A DNA stretch of 64,000 bases from Cytobacillus oceanisediminis (GTDB lineage Bacteria; Bacillota; Bacilli; Bacillales; Cytobacillaceae), in assembly GCF_007830235.1 (NCBI RefSeq), contig NZ_VLKI01000020.1, forward strand, positions 1 through 64,000, in the 5' to 3' direction. Below the pieces are notes generated by a model that was not told the DNA's origin, did not search any database, and saw only the letters and a list, made by a program, of their open reading frames with translations. The number at the start of each line of letters is the position of its first letter. Position 1 is the stretch's first letter. Both the position numbers and the translations under genes were made by a program. Of this stretch, positions 28,331 through 36,158 are shown one piece after another.

Positions 28331-30106
28331 ATGTTTGGGCGAACGTATTATTGCGGGGAAGTAACAGAAGAGGCAATTGGAGAAAAAGTTAGCTTAAAAG
28401 GATGGGTACAAAAACGCCGCGATTTGGGCGGACTAATTTTTATCGATCTTCGCGACCGTACAGGGATCGTTCAGGTTGTGTTTAATCCAGAGGTTTCCCC
28501 TGAGGCACTTGCAGCAGCAGAAAAAGTAAGAAATGAATTTGTACTTGATATTGAGGGAAAAGTTATTGCACGTGAAGAAGGCACTGTCAATGAGAACCTT
28601 AAAACAGGCCGCATTGAAATCCAAGCTGAGAAAATCTCGATTATTAATGAAGCAAAAACACCTCCTTTCATGATTGATAATAAAGCAGATGTTTCGGAAG
28701 ACGTCCGGCTTAAATACCGTTACTTGGATTTAAGAAGGCCAGTAATGTTTGATACCTTTAAGATGCGTCATCAGGTAACAAAAGCAATAAGGGATTTCCT
28801 GGATAGCCAAGACTTCCTTGATGTCGAAACACCTATCTTAACAAAAAGCACACCGGAAGGCGCACGTGATTATTTAGTTCCAAGCCGGGTGCATCCGGGT
28901 GAATTTTATGCATTGCCACAATCTCCGCAAATCTTTAAGCAGCTTTTAATGGTTGGAGGTTTTGAACGTTACTATCAAATTGCACGATGTTTTCGGGATG
29001 AAGATTTGCGCGCAGACCGCCAGCCTGAATTTACTCAGGTCGACATCGAAATGAGCTTTATGACCCAGGATGAAATCATAGGCTTAATGGAAAACATGAT
29101 GAAAAAGATCATGAAAGAAGTAAAAGGCATGGATGTTCAATTACCATTCCCTCGTATGTCCTATCAAGATGCGATGGACCGCTTTGGTTCCGACAAGCCG
29201 GATACCCGCTTTGGAATGGAATTGACCGACCTATCAGAAATCGTAAAAGAGTCCAGCTTTAAAGTATTTGCAGGAGCAGTATCTTCAGGTGGACAAGTAA
29301 AAGCGATTAATGTAAAAAATGCTGCAGGCAAGTATTCACGTAAAGATATCGATGCTTTGACAGAATTTGTTGCCGTTTATGGAGCAAAAGGGCTTGCCTG
29401 GCTAAAAGCAGAAGAAGACGGATTAAAAGGACCGATTGCAAAATTCGTGACTGAGGAAGAACAAAAGGCGTTTTACGCTGCTTTATCTGTAGAACCTGGT
29501 GACCTTTTGTTATTTGTGGCAGATAAGATAAATGTGGTGGCAGACGCACTTGGCGCTTTAAGGTTAAAGCTTGGAAAAGAGCTTGATCTTATTGACCAAA
29601 GCAAGTTTAACTTCCTTTGGGTTACCGACTGGCCGCTCCTTGAGTACGATGAGGACGAAGGGCGCTATTATGCAGCCCACCATCCGTTTACTATGCCTGC
29701 TAGAGAGGATTTGGAGCTGCTTGATAAAGATCCTTCCCAGGTCCGTGCTCAGGCATATGACCTTGTATTAAATGGATACGAGCTAGGCGGAGGTTCTTTG
29801 CGTATTTTTGAAAGAGAAGTACAAGAGAAAATGTTCAGCATTCTCGGGTTCTCTAAGGAAGAAGCAGTTGAACAATTTGGATTCCTGCTGGAAGCTTTTG
29901 AATACGGAACCCCTCCACATGGTGGAATTGCCCTTGGTTTGGACAGACTTGTTATGCTGCTGGCAGGCAGAACAAATCTTCGCGATACCATAGCCTTCCC
30001 GAAAACAGCTAGTGCAAGCTGTATCCTTACAGACGCGCCAGGTGAAGTAAGTGAAGCTCAGCTTAATGATCTGCATTTAGCACTTAATTTGAAAAAAAGT
30101 GAGTAA
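28331..30106 (+). CDS. aspS: Aspartyl-tRNA synthetase
   Basis: This 591-residue class IIb synthetase starts at ATG 28331 behind GGAGGA. An ATG at 28316 overlaps the ribosome site. An N-terminal OB-fold recognises the anticodon. Motif 2 is [19 protein letters not shown] and motif 3 is [15 protein letters not shown]. The bacterial GAD insertion domain lies between about residues 290 and 410. It is co-transcribed with hisS as in B. subtilis. The 6S RNA gene follows. Confidence 0.97.
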   Translation: MFGRTYYCGEVTEEAIGEKVSLKGWVQKRRDLGGLIFIDLRDRTGIVQVVFNPEVSPEALAAAEKVRNEFVLDIEGKVIAREEGTVNENLKTGRIEIQAEKISIINEAKTPPFMIDNKADVSEDVRLKYRYLDLRRPVMFDTFKMRHQVTKAIRDFLDSQDFLDVETPILTKSTPEGARDYLVPSRVHPGEFYALPQSPQIFKQLLMVGGFERYYQIARCFRDEDLRADRQPEFTQVDIEMSFMTQDEIIGLMENMMKKIMKEVKGMDVQLPFPRMSYQDAMDRFGSDKPDTRFGMELTDLSEIVKESSFKVFAGAVSSGGQVKAINVKNAAGKYSRKDIDALTEFVAVYGAKGLAWLKAEEDGLKGPIAKFVTEEEQKAFYAALSVEPGDLLLFVADKINVVADALGALRLKLGKELDLIDQSKFNFLWVTDWPLLEYDEDEGRYYAAHHPFTMPAREDLELLDKDPSQVRAQAYDLVLNGYELGGGSLRIFEREVQEKMFSILGFSKEEAVEQFGFLLEAFEYGTPPHGGIALGLDRLVMLLAGRTNLRDTIAFPKTASASCILTDAPGEVSEAQLNDLHLALNLKKSE

Positions 30107-30295
30107 TGTCCTACACAAAGCGGACAAGTAAATAAATAATAAACTTTCCAGAAAAATAAACTGGGAAAATGCTCCTGATTTTCGATTTGTTTTCCTCAGG
30201 TTAAGGAGAAAAATGGAGAAGGAGCGAATGCTTGCTCAGCTTTTCCAGCTTGAAAAAGCAGAGGCCATATGCTATGATCAATACAAATAATAAAT
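30107..30295 (+). other. Intergenic region between aspS and 6S RNA
   Basis: The stretch has no ORF or clear aspS terminator. A weak TTTCCAG-CTGGGAAA hairpin near 30148-30174 lacks a T-run. The 6S RNA promoter occupies the right end. Confidence 0.5.
30250..30278 (+). promoter_or_regulatory. Sigma-A promoter of 6S RNA
   Basis: TTGAAA, a 17-bp spacer and TATGAT predict initiation near 30285, about 11 bases before the mature 5' end. This agrees with the longer precursor known for B. subtilis 6S-1 RNA. Confidence 0.8.
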
Positions 30296-30486
30296 AAAGA
30301 GTCCTGATGTGTTCGTTGTAAAACCTGAAATTTTGACCAACATTATTCCTTCGGGAGTCCGGAGTTTTCCAGCAGCGTAAATGCCTCATGGATGAGGACT
30401 TACAAACGCAGGAAACAGGACACCCACCTGCTGAGTGCGGGTTCAAAACGAGGGCATCAATAGCGACGGCACGATTGGGACTCTTT
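30296..30486 (+). ncRNA. bsrA: 6S RNA (BsrA/6S-1 type)
   Basis: The 191-nt RNA starts AAAGAGTCCTGATGTG and ends GCACGATTGGGACTCTT, and these ends pair to close the long irregular rod. Internal segments TTCGGGAGTCCGGAGTTTTCC and CAGCAGCGTAAATGCCTC are characteristic of Bacillus 6S-1 RNA (each cited only in part). 6S RNA mimics an open promoter, binds sigma-A RNA polymerase and templates short product RNAs when nucleotides return. B. subtilis bsrA also lies between aspS and yrvM (tcdA). Confidence 0.93.
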
Positions 30487-30502
30487 AGTACATACGACTT
30501 TA

Positions 30503-30532
30503 AAATCCATGCATCTACTGCATGGATTTTTT
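30503..30532 (+). terminator. Intrinsic terminator after 6S RNA
   Basis: AAATCCATGCA pairs with TGCATGGATTT across a five-base loop and is followed by a T-run. Confidence 0.88.
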
Positions 30533-30541
30533 GTGTATTCT

Positions 30542-30568
30542 AAAAGCCTGCCGAATTGGCAGGCTTTT
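30542..30568. terminator. Terminator of the nitronate monooxygenase-like gene
   Basis: AAAAGCCTGCC pairs with GGCAGGCTTTT around GAATT. It is symmetric, so it works on both strands, and lies just behind the stop of the minus-strand gene. Confidence 0.85.
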
Positions 30569-30573
30569 GATCT

Positions 30574-31533
30574 CTACGATTTTTCATTGCGAAACTCAGA
30601 GGCAATATTATTTATAATATCCTGTACTGGGAGAATTTCTTTAATTTCCGCAACGCGGGAGCCGGCAAAAACCAGGCCGTTTTCTACATCGCCGCCAACG
30701 GATTTTAGCAGTGAATCCAGTGTACAAAAACGGTATGAGCAGTTTTTTAAACAATCATGGCATTTGTGTATTTTCAGTTTATCTGTACCGGCGATAAGAT
30801 TTGTAAACTTGTTTTTAATTGCTCTTCCCTGTAATCCCACCGTGGTCTTTACCAGTACAGTATCGCCTTCCTGAGCACTTACATATTTTTCTTTAAATGA
30901 CAAGGGCGCATCGCATTCCTCACTTGCAACAAACCGCGTTCCCATTTGTACACCGGAGGCTCCCATATCCAGGGCTTTTGCAAGATCCTTTCCTGTTAAA
31001 ATACCACCGGCTGCAATGACGGGTATATTTACTGCTTTAACAACCTCCGGCAGAATATCAAATAAAGGCTTGTCTGTTCCCAAATGTCCGCCTGCCTCGT
31101 GCCCTTCCACTACCACAGCTGAAGCACCAAGCCTTTCCGAAAGCCGTGCAAGCTTTGCAGAAGACACAATAGAAATGACCGGCACTCCATATTCCTTTCC
31201 CCATGTATACATGTCACGTGAGATACCTGCGCCCGAAATAATGAAATCAACTTTTTCTTCCAATGCGGCTTTCATTTTTTCTGCAAAATCATTCATGGCG
31301 AATAGCACATTTACACCGATATAGCCAGCCTCCGTTTTTAATTGGTTCCTGGCCTTTTTTATATGCATTCTTAATTCTTCTGTAGAAATGCCAGTACCGG
31401 AGATAATTCCAATTCCTCCTGCATTTGCAACTGCTGATGCAAGTCCGCTAAGAGAGATGCCTACCCCCATGCCTCCTTGAAGAATGGGAACCCTGGGCTT
31501 CATATGGCCGATTTGTAATTGTGGCAGATTCAT
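30574..31533 (-). CDS. Nitronate monooxygenase / FMN-dependent enoyl-reductase family protein
   Basis: The 319-residue TIM-barrel flavoprotein starts at ATG 31533 after AGAGGTTG. The FMN/active-site motif VVVEGHEAGGHLG (His 145 and 150) and the phosphate-binding IPVIAAGGI and GASGVQMGTRF segments place it in the 2-nitropropane dioxygenase/FabK superfamily. The C terminus carries a four-cysteine cluster, C258, C261, C265 and C270 (KCHDCLKNCSYRFC), which ordinary nitronate monooxygenases lack and which may bind a metal or iron-sulfur centre. The reaction is therefore uncertain. It stands alone on the minus strand between 6S RNA and tcdA, a position not occupied in B. subtilis. Confidence 0.85.
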   Translation of the reverse strand: MNLPQLQIGHMKPRVPILQGGMGVGISLSGLASAVANAGGIGIISGTGISTEELRMHIKKARNQLKTEAGYIGVNVLFAMNDFAEKMKAALEEKVDFIISGAGISRDMYTWGKEYGVPVISIVSSAKLARLSERLGASAVVVEGHEAGGHLGTDKPLFDILPEVVKAVNIPVIAAGGILTGKDLAKALDMGASGVQMGTRFVASEECDAPLSFKEKYVSAQEGDTVLVKTTVGLQGRAIKNKFTNLIAGTDKLKIHKCHDCLKNCSYRFCTLDSLLKSVGGDVENGLVFAGSRVAEIKEILPVQDIINNIASEFRNEKS

Positions 31534-31705
31534 TGTTCAACCTCTTTTCTAAATTTTATTAGTATGTCTGAGGGCATCTTAGCATTAAATTTTAAAAAAA
31601 GATGTGACTTTTATTACCTAGTCATATAACTTGATAACTAAATTTGGGGTATTTTAACATTATTAATCCTATAGAACTACTTGTTTTAATGTTGAAGTAT
31701 GATAT

Positions 31706-31733
31706 ATTCATTATCGGGTAATAGATAATGAAT
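31706..31733. promoter_or_regulatory. 10-bp inverted repeat in the divergent nitronate monooxygenase-tcdA region
   Basis: ATTCATTATC (31706-31715) and GATAATGAAT (31724-31733) are perfect complements separated by eight bases. The site lies 38 bp before tcdA and 173 bp before the divergent gene. It may be an operator. Confidence 0.45.
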
Positions 31734-31771
31734 GCTTTACTTTTTAATAACTTGTTATGGAGTTGATATAA

Positions 31772-32533
31772 ATGCTTCACCAATTTTCAAGAAATGAATT
31801 GGCTATTGGCAAGGAAGGCCTTGAAATTATGAAAGACAGTACGGTTGCTGTCCTTGGAATCGGAGGGGTAGGTTCCTTTGCAGCTGAAGCACTGGCCCGT
31901 TCCGGGGTTGGCCGGCTTGTGCTTGTAGACAAAGATGATGTGGATATTACGAATGTAAACCGGCAGGTCATCGCCTTGTTATCAACCGTAGGAAAACCAA
32001 AAGTTGAATTGATGAAGGAAAGGATTATGGATATTAATCCTGACTGTGAAGTGATTGCTTTGAAAATGTTTTACACTGAGGAAACCTATGAACAATTCTT
32101 TAATTATGGCTTGGATTTTGTGGTAGACGCATCTGATACGATTTCTTATAAAATTCATTTAATTAAAGAATGTCTAAATAGGAGTATTCCAATGATTTCC
32201 AGCATGGGTGCTGCAAACAAAATGGATCCAACGAGGTTCCAGGTTGCAGATATATTTAAAACGCATACTGACCCAATTGCCAAGGTCATCCGCACACGCT
32301 TGCGAAAAGAAGGGATCCGCAAAGGAATCCCGGTTGTATTCTCAGATGAAAGCCCGATCGTCATCCGAGAAGATGTCCGTAAAACAGTCGGAAAAGATGA
32401 TGCCGAAATCAGAAAAGCAAAAATGCCTCCATCTTCAAACGCATTTGTCCCATCTGTTGCTGGACTAATCATGGCGAGCTATGTAGTAAGACAGCTATTA
32501 AGCGATATTAAAATTTCACGTGTGAATGACTGA
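31772..32533 (+). CDS. tcdA: tRNA threonylcarbamoyladenosine dehydratase TcdA
   Basis: The 253-residue E1-like enzyme uses ATP to cyclise t6A37 into ct6A in ANN-decoding tRNAs. The nucleotide-binding loop is VAVLGIGGVGSFAAEALARSG (core GIGGVG, residues 29-34), followed by DKDDVDITNVNRQ. The late segment PSSNAFVPSVAGLIMASYVVR (core FVPSVAG) is typical. In B. subtilis it is yrvM, next to 6S RNA as here. A short sulfur-carrier partner is absent, as in other Bacillus. The ATG follows ATGGAGTTG. Confidence 0.93.
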   Translation: MLHQFSRNELAIGKEGLEIMKDSTVAVLGIGGVGSFAAEALARSGVGRLVLVDKDDVDITNVNRQVIALLSTVGKPKVELMKERIMDINPDCEVIALKMFYTEETYEQFFNYGLDFVVDASDTISYKIHLIKECLNRSIPMISSMGAANKMDPTRFQVADIFKTHTDPIAKVIRTRLRKEGIRKGIPVVFSDESPIVIREDVRKTVGKDDAEIRKAKMPPSSNAFVPSVAGLIMASYVVRQLLSDIKISRVND

Positions 32534-32564
32534 AAAAGACCGGCTGGGTAAGCCGGTCTTTTTG
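32533..32564 (+). terminator. Intrinsic terminator after tcdA
   Basis: AAAGACCGGCT pairs with AGCCGGTCTTT across GGGTA and is followed by TTTTT. Confidence 0.9.
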
Positions 32565-32639
32565 TTAAGGGCTAGACCTTTAGTATAGGATATAGACTGA
32601 TAAACCAATAGGGCAAATGATAGAGCTGGACATAACCGA

Positions 32640-32950
32640 AGCAGCGTGGGCACGTAAACACTGTAAACTTGTGCATAAAAAGGAAAGACCCGCGCGTAAG
32701 CAGGAAGAGTCCGCGCCTAAATTGTTGTTCACCGCGTACAAATGAAGCCACCGCGCGTATAGGGCAGAAACAATCGCGCAAAAAGAGATTACCCGCGCGC
32801 AAAGAGGAAAAGTCCGCGCCAAAAAGGTTAATCACCGCGCACAAATGAAGCCACCGCGTAAAACGGAAAGTATCCGCGCCTAAAACTGTTGAACTCAGCC
32901 CGCAAATGAAGCAACCGGAATGAATCCAAAATCCCCACGCAAAAAGAAAA
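32640..32950. repeat. Degenerate CCGCG repeat array with about 21-bp period
   Basis: CCGCG cores begin at 32690, 32711, 32732, 32751, 32774 (TCGCG), 32793, 32814, 32835, 32854 and 32874, with a weaker one at 32900. Intervals are mostly 19-21 bp (one is 23 and the last 26). Spacers are A/G-rich (AGGAAAG, ATGAAGCCA). The array fills the gap between tcdA and the RsfA-family gene and contains no gene. Confidence 0.75.
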
Positions 32951-32988
32951 CGGCGCTCGTAACATTACCCTAAAAATATCCAGCTCTT

Positions 32989-33510
32989 TTAATGAACAGC
33001 TCTTTTATCCTCAATACCCTCTTGTTTAAGCAGATGGTCGGCTTCTTTCAGGATACCGGTCATCTCTTCGTATTGCAGAAACTCTTTCTCAAATGCTTTT
33101 CTCTTATCCTCAAGGTTGATTTTTAACTGTTCATTCAACAACTTTAATTGGGTATGTTCTTCATTTAGAAGTTTATTTTGTTTAAGCAGCTCAGAATCGG
33201 GCTGTGTTTTTGCAAAATTCTTTAAGAAGCGAATGACTTGGTCCAAGCTTGAAAAGGGAGCAGTTTTGAAATCATTGCTTGACTGCTTGGCTGTATTGCC
33301 GCCTGACTCAGCTTCAGCTGCTGGTGAAGAACCTTCTCTCTTTAATACAGCGTTCCAGCGATATTGGCATGCCGAAACTGACCGTCCCAGTTCACTGCTT
33401 GCTTTTTTGAAAGCTGATGCTTTAGAATCGCCATTGGATGTATACTCAAGGACCGTTTCTTTTAAAAACTGATCCTCCTCCGGTTTCCATAAGTCTTTCC
33501 GTTCCTTCAT
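32989..33510 (-). CDS. RsfA-family (Myb/SANT-like) sporulation transcription regulator
   Basis: The 173-residue protein starts at ATG 33510, eight bases after GAGGTGG. A GTG 12 bases earlier overlaps the ribosome site. Residues 4-52 form a Myb-like DNA-binding domain with W9 in LWKPEEDQFL and the YRWN segment. The C-terminal half is a long coiled coil (about residues 100-165). B. subtilis RsfA and its paralogue YlbO are prespore or mother-cell regulators with this layout. The target genes are unknown. It stands alone, opposite to the next operon. Confidence 0.8.
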   Translation of the reverse strand: MKERKDLWKPEEDQFLKETVLEYTSNGDSKASAFKKASSELGRSVSACQYRWNAVLKREGSSPAAEAESGGNTAKQSSNDFKTAPFSSLDQVIRFLKNFAKTQPDSELLKQNKLLNEEHTQLKLLNEQLKINLEDKRKAFEKEFLQYEEMTGILKEADHLLKQEGIEDKRAVH

Positions 33511-33690
33511 TCCATTCACCACCTCGAAAATACGATTATAACTATAGGCTTATCGTCACCCTTATAAATGAAAATATTCCATTCTCAGAAGGTGAAAGGT
33601 AAAATAGCAAATAGAGTAAAATGGAGTGATTTTCCCTATATTAAAGTGATCTGGAAAGCCGAACTTTAAAAGAGTGAGAGGAGAATATAA

Positions 33691-34617
33691 ATGGATACCC
33701 TCGTGGAAATACAGGATGTTACAAAGGTTATAAAAGGGAGGACGATAATTAATTCTGTCAGTTTTGAAGTGAAAAAAGGTGAGGTATTTGGGTTCCTGGG
33801 TCCCAACGGCGCCGGCAAAACTACAACCATTCGCATGATGGTTGGCTTGATTGGCATTACATCAGGTGATATTAAAATACTTGGAAGCAGCATCAAAACG
33901 GATTTTGAAAAAGCAATTTCCCATATAGGAGCGATTGTAGAGAATCCTGAAATGTATAAGTTTTTGTCGGGTTACCAGAATCTCGTCCATTATGCACGGA
34001 TGTCAAGAGGGGTTACAAAAGAGAAGATAGAAGAGACCGTTGAGCTGGTTGGCCTGACTGATCGAATACATGATAAAGTTAGGACCTACTCTCTTGGTAT
34101 GAGACAGAGGCTTGGATTGGCACAATGTTTATTGCATGATCCCAAAATTCTTATACTGGATGAACCTACAAATGGGCTGGATCCAGCCGGAATCCGAGAG
34201 ATTCGGGATCACCTTAGGATGCTGGCAAGGGAACGCGATATGGCAGTCATCGTCTCAAGCCATTTATTATCCGAGATGGAAATGATGTGTGACCGGATCG
34301 GCATTATTCAAAATGGAAAGCTGATTGATGTTCAGCACATCTCTGATTTTGTACAGGGAGAAGAAAAGATTTATGAAATAGAAGTGGACCATCCTGAGAA
34401 AGCGAGCAGTTTATTAAAAGGCGCACAGCCTGACATCCCTATCCAGCTAACAGGAAATAGTGTGCTTCTACCGCTTGTCCGTGATGATATACCGAACCTG
34501 ATTAAGAATTTTGTTCAAGCAGATATAAAAATATTTGCTGTCCGTGAAGTAACTAAAACACTTGAGGAACGCTTCCTGGAAGTAACGGAATACAAGGAGG
34601 ATGCCGGCAATGCTTAG
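33691..34617 (+). CDS. ABC transporter ATP-binding protein (ABC-2/BcrA type)
   Basis: The 308-residue protein has Walker A (GPNGAGKTTT) near residue 38, the signature YSLGMRQRLGLAQ, Walker B (KILILDEPTNGLDP) and the switch His in SSHLLSE. The C-terminal 85 residues form the accessory domain found in BcrA/NatA-type exporters. It starts at ATG 33691 after GAGAGGAG and overlaps the permease gene by eight bases. The substrate is unknown. Drug, bacitracin-like peptide or sodium export are family possibilities. No adjacent two-component system would indicate an antibiotic sensor. Confidence 0.9.
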   Translation: MDTLVEIQDVTKVIKGRTIINSVSFEVKKGEVFGFLGPNGAGKTTTIRMMVGLIGITSGDIKILGSSIKTDFEKAISHIGAIVENPEMYKFLSGYQNLVHYARMSRGVTKEKIEETVELVGLTDRIHDKVRTYSLGMRQRLGLAQCLLHDPKILILDEPTNGLDPAGIREIRDHLRMLARERDMAVIVSSHLLSEMEMMCDRIGIIQNGKLIDVQHISDFVQGEEKIYEIEVDHPEKASSLLKGAQPDIPIQLTGNSVLLPLVRDDIPNLIKNFVQADIKIFAVREVTKTLEERFLEVTEYKEDAGNA

Positions 34618-35569
34618 GTTAATACAAAATGAATGGATGAAAATCTTTAGGCGTCCAGGCACATATGTTATGTTAGGCTTGCTCTTAATCATGACGACTG
34701 TTGCCGGTGCATTTATCAAATATCAGGAAAGCGGTGGGACAGTCCCGGATAATTCCGAGTGGAAAAGAGGGCTGCAAACACAAAATGAAAGCTATCAAAA
34801 GCAGCTTGATGAAATGGGGGAAATGGCTCCCAGAGAAATGAAGGAACAATATCAAAGAGAAATAGCCATTAATGAATACAGAATAGAGAATGATATTTCC
34901 CCTAACCAGGATTACTCCATTTGGGGATTTGTGACAGATACCTCTCAGCTGATTGAATTTGCAGGTTTGTTTACAATCATTATCGCTGGCGGAATCGTGG
35001 CAAGTGAGTTTAACTGGGGTACCATCAAGCTTTTATTGATAAGGCCGATAAAAAGGGGAAAAATCCTGGCGTCAAAGTATATAACTGTTGTACTTTTCGG
35101 TTTGATGCTGCTGTTCATCCTCTTTGCGTATTCAGCTCTTCTTGGGGCTCTTCTTTTTGGAATGCCGGAAGAAGCAGCTCCTTATCTGAACTATTACAAT
35201 GGTGCAGTTACAGAACAAAGCATGGCTATTCATTTGATTATTTACTACGGTCTGAAATCAATTACAATGCTTATGCTTGCAACCATGGCCTTTATGATTT
35301 CAGCAGTCTTCAGGAACAGCTCTCTTGCAATTGGGCTATCCTTATTTCTCATGTTTATGGGAGGCCAGGTCACAAGGCTGATTTCAATGAAATATGACTG
35401 GGCAAAGTATAGCCTATTTGCTAATACTGATCTCCTGCAATATTTTGAAGGAGTCCCTATGGTACAAGGCATGACACTTGGCTTCTCGATCATGATGATT
35501 TTCATTTATTTTCTGTTTTTCCAGGCGCTTGCTTTTTATGTGTTTAAAAAAAGGGATGTTGCTGCGTAA
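34610..35569 (+). CDS. ABC-2 type transporter permease
   Basis: The 319-residue protein starts at ATG 34610, nine bases after AAGGAGG. An ATG at 34601 touches the ribosome site. It has one N-terminal helix (residues 20-36), an extracytoplasmic loop of about 85 residues with a predicted amphipathic segment, and five further helices. The FNWGTIKLLLIRPIKRGKI segment after helix 2 is typical of ABC-2 permeases. It forms the membrane half of the transporter encoded by the preceding overlapping gene. Confidence 0.87.
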   Translation: MLRLIQNEWMKIFRRPGTYVMLGLLLIMTTVAGAFIKYQESGGTVPDNSEWKRGLQTQNESYQKQLDEMGEMAPREMKEQYQREIAINEYRIENDISPNQDYSIWGFVTDTSQLIEFAGLFTIIIAGGIVASEFNWGTIKLLLIRPIKRGKILASKYITVVLFGLMLLFILFAYSALLGALLFGMPEEAAPYLNYYNGAVTEQSMAIHLIIYYGLKSITMLMLATMAFMISAVFRNSSLAIGLSLFLMFMGGQVTRLISMKYDWAKYSLFANTDLLQYFEGVPMVQGMTLGFSIMMIFIYFLFFQALAFYVFKKRDVAA

Positions 35570-35665
35570 AAGAATGGGAATGCTGTATTAACGATTTGGA
35601 CCTATGGAGAGGCAGGTATGTGATGCTAGCAAAAGTCCATGACTGGATAAAACGTTTTTTTGGTT

Positions 35666-35716
35666 AAGTTGATGATATATGTAGAGATTTGATGAAATAT
35701 TGGCGGAAGTTGATGA
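35666..35716. repeat. Second array of AAGTTGATGA boxes at 20-21 bp spacing
   Basis: AAGTTGATGA (35666), GATTTGATGA (35686) and AAGTTGATGA (35707) are separated by AT-rich spacers resembling those at 17811-17884, including GATATAT and GAAATATT. Confidence 0.55.
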
Positions 35717-35875
35717 TAAGTTTCATTAACTACAAGAAATGAGTTTTCAATCAAAGCTTTTTTATACCCTTTCCCATTTACTTGCTTGAAAGATTACTTA
35801 ATGTGACCTATCTGCATTTCAATCAATTCTTTTTAAGTAAAAACCAATTTTATCAGGAAAATGATATATACATAC

Positions 35876-35908
35876 AAAAAAGAGTCTGGCGTCTGCCAGA
35901 CTCTTTTT
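35876..35908. terminator. Bidirectional terminator (ABC permease / rarA)
   Basis: AAAAAGAGTCTGGC pairs with GCCAGACTCTTTTT around GTCT. It originally lay directly behind the rarA stop but is now separated from it by a 243-bp element. Confidence 0.9.
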
Positions 35909-35915
35909 AAGATTT

Positions 35916-36158
35916 GGCTGTGTTAAAGCTAAATCTTAATTTTAGCACCCTGTTGATTGGAGCGGAAGGTGCGAGATCCTTGAAAATGCATCCGCATTTC
36001 CTTCGTGCGGTGTTTATTCAAGGATGCTTATTCAAAGTCCAGCGGGTGTGCGGATCAAAGGGAGACCCCGCAGGCGCATGTCGCCGAGGAGGCTCCCGGA
36101 TCGCCCGCGATTCGCTAAGTACCTGGAGCGGAAATCAACAGGCAAGTTTAACAGAACC
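35916..36158 (+). mobile_element. MITE-like element, full copy 1, with 8-bp target duplication
   Basis: It begins GGCTGTGTTAAAGC and ends GTTTAACAGAACC, forming imperfect terminal inverted repeats. It is flanked by TAAGATTT at 35908-35915 and 36159-36166. Inside are CTGTTGATT-GGAGCGGA on the left and GGAGCGGA-AATCAACAG on the right, with a GC-rich hairpin around GGGAGACCCCGCAGGCGC. No ORF is present, so any transposase must act in trans. Confidence 0.8.

Larger units (their letters stand above)
35570..36157 (+). other. Intergenic region between the ABC permease and rarA
   Basis: This 588-bp convergent region holds a phased box array (35666-35716), a bidirectional terminator (35876-35908) and a complete short mobile element (35916-36158). 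No ORF is credible. Nothing else is recognised between 35720 and 35870. Confidence 0.6.

Noticed and set aside
30107-30180. Terminator directly after aspS
   Set aside because: The available stem has no T-run, so read-through into the 6S region or an unrecognised terminator remains possible.
32572-32844. Minus-strand frames in the CCGCG array
   Set aside because: The composition follows the DNA repeat. There is no ribosome site, and the two overlapping frames are equally poor.
32690-32910. CRISPR array at the CCGCG repeats
   Set aside because: Unit length of about 21 bp with a 5-bp conserved core does not fit repeat-spacer architecture, and there are no cas genes.
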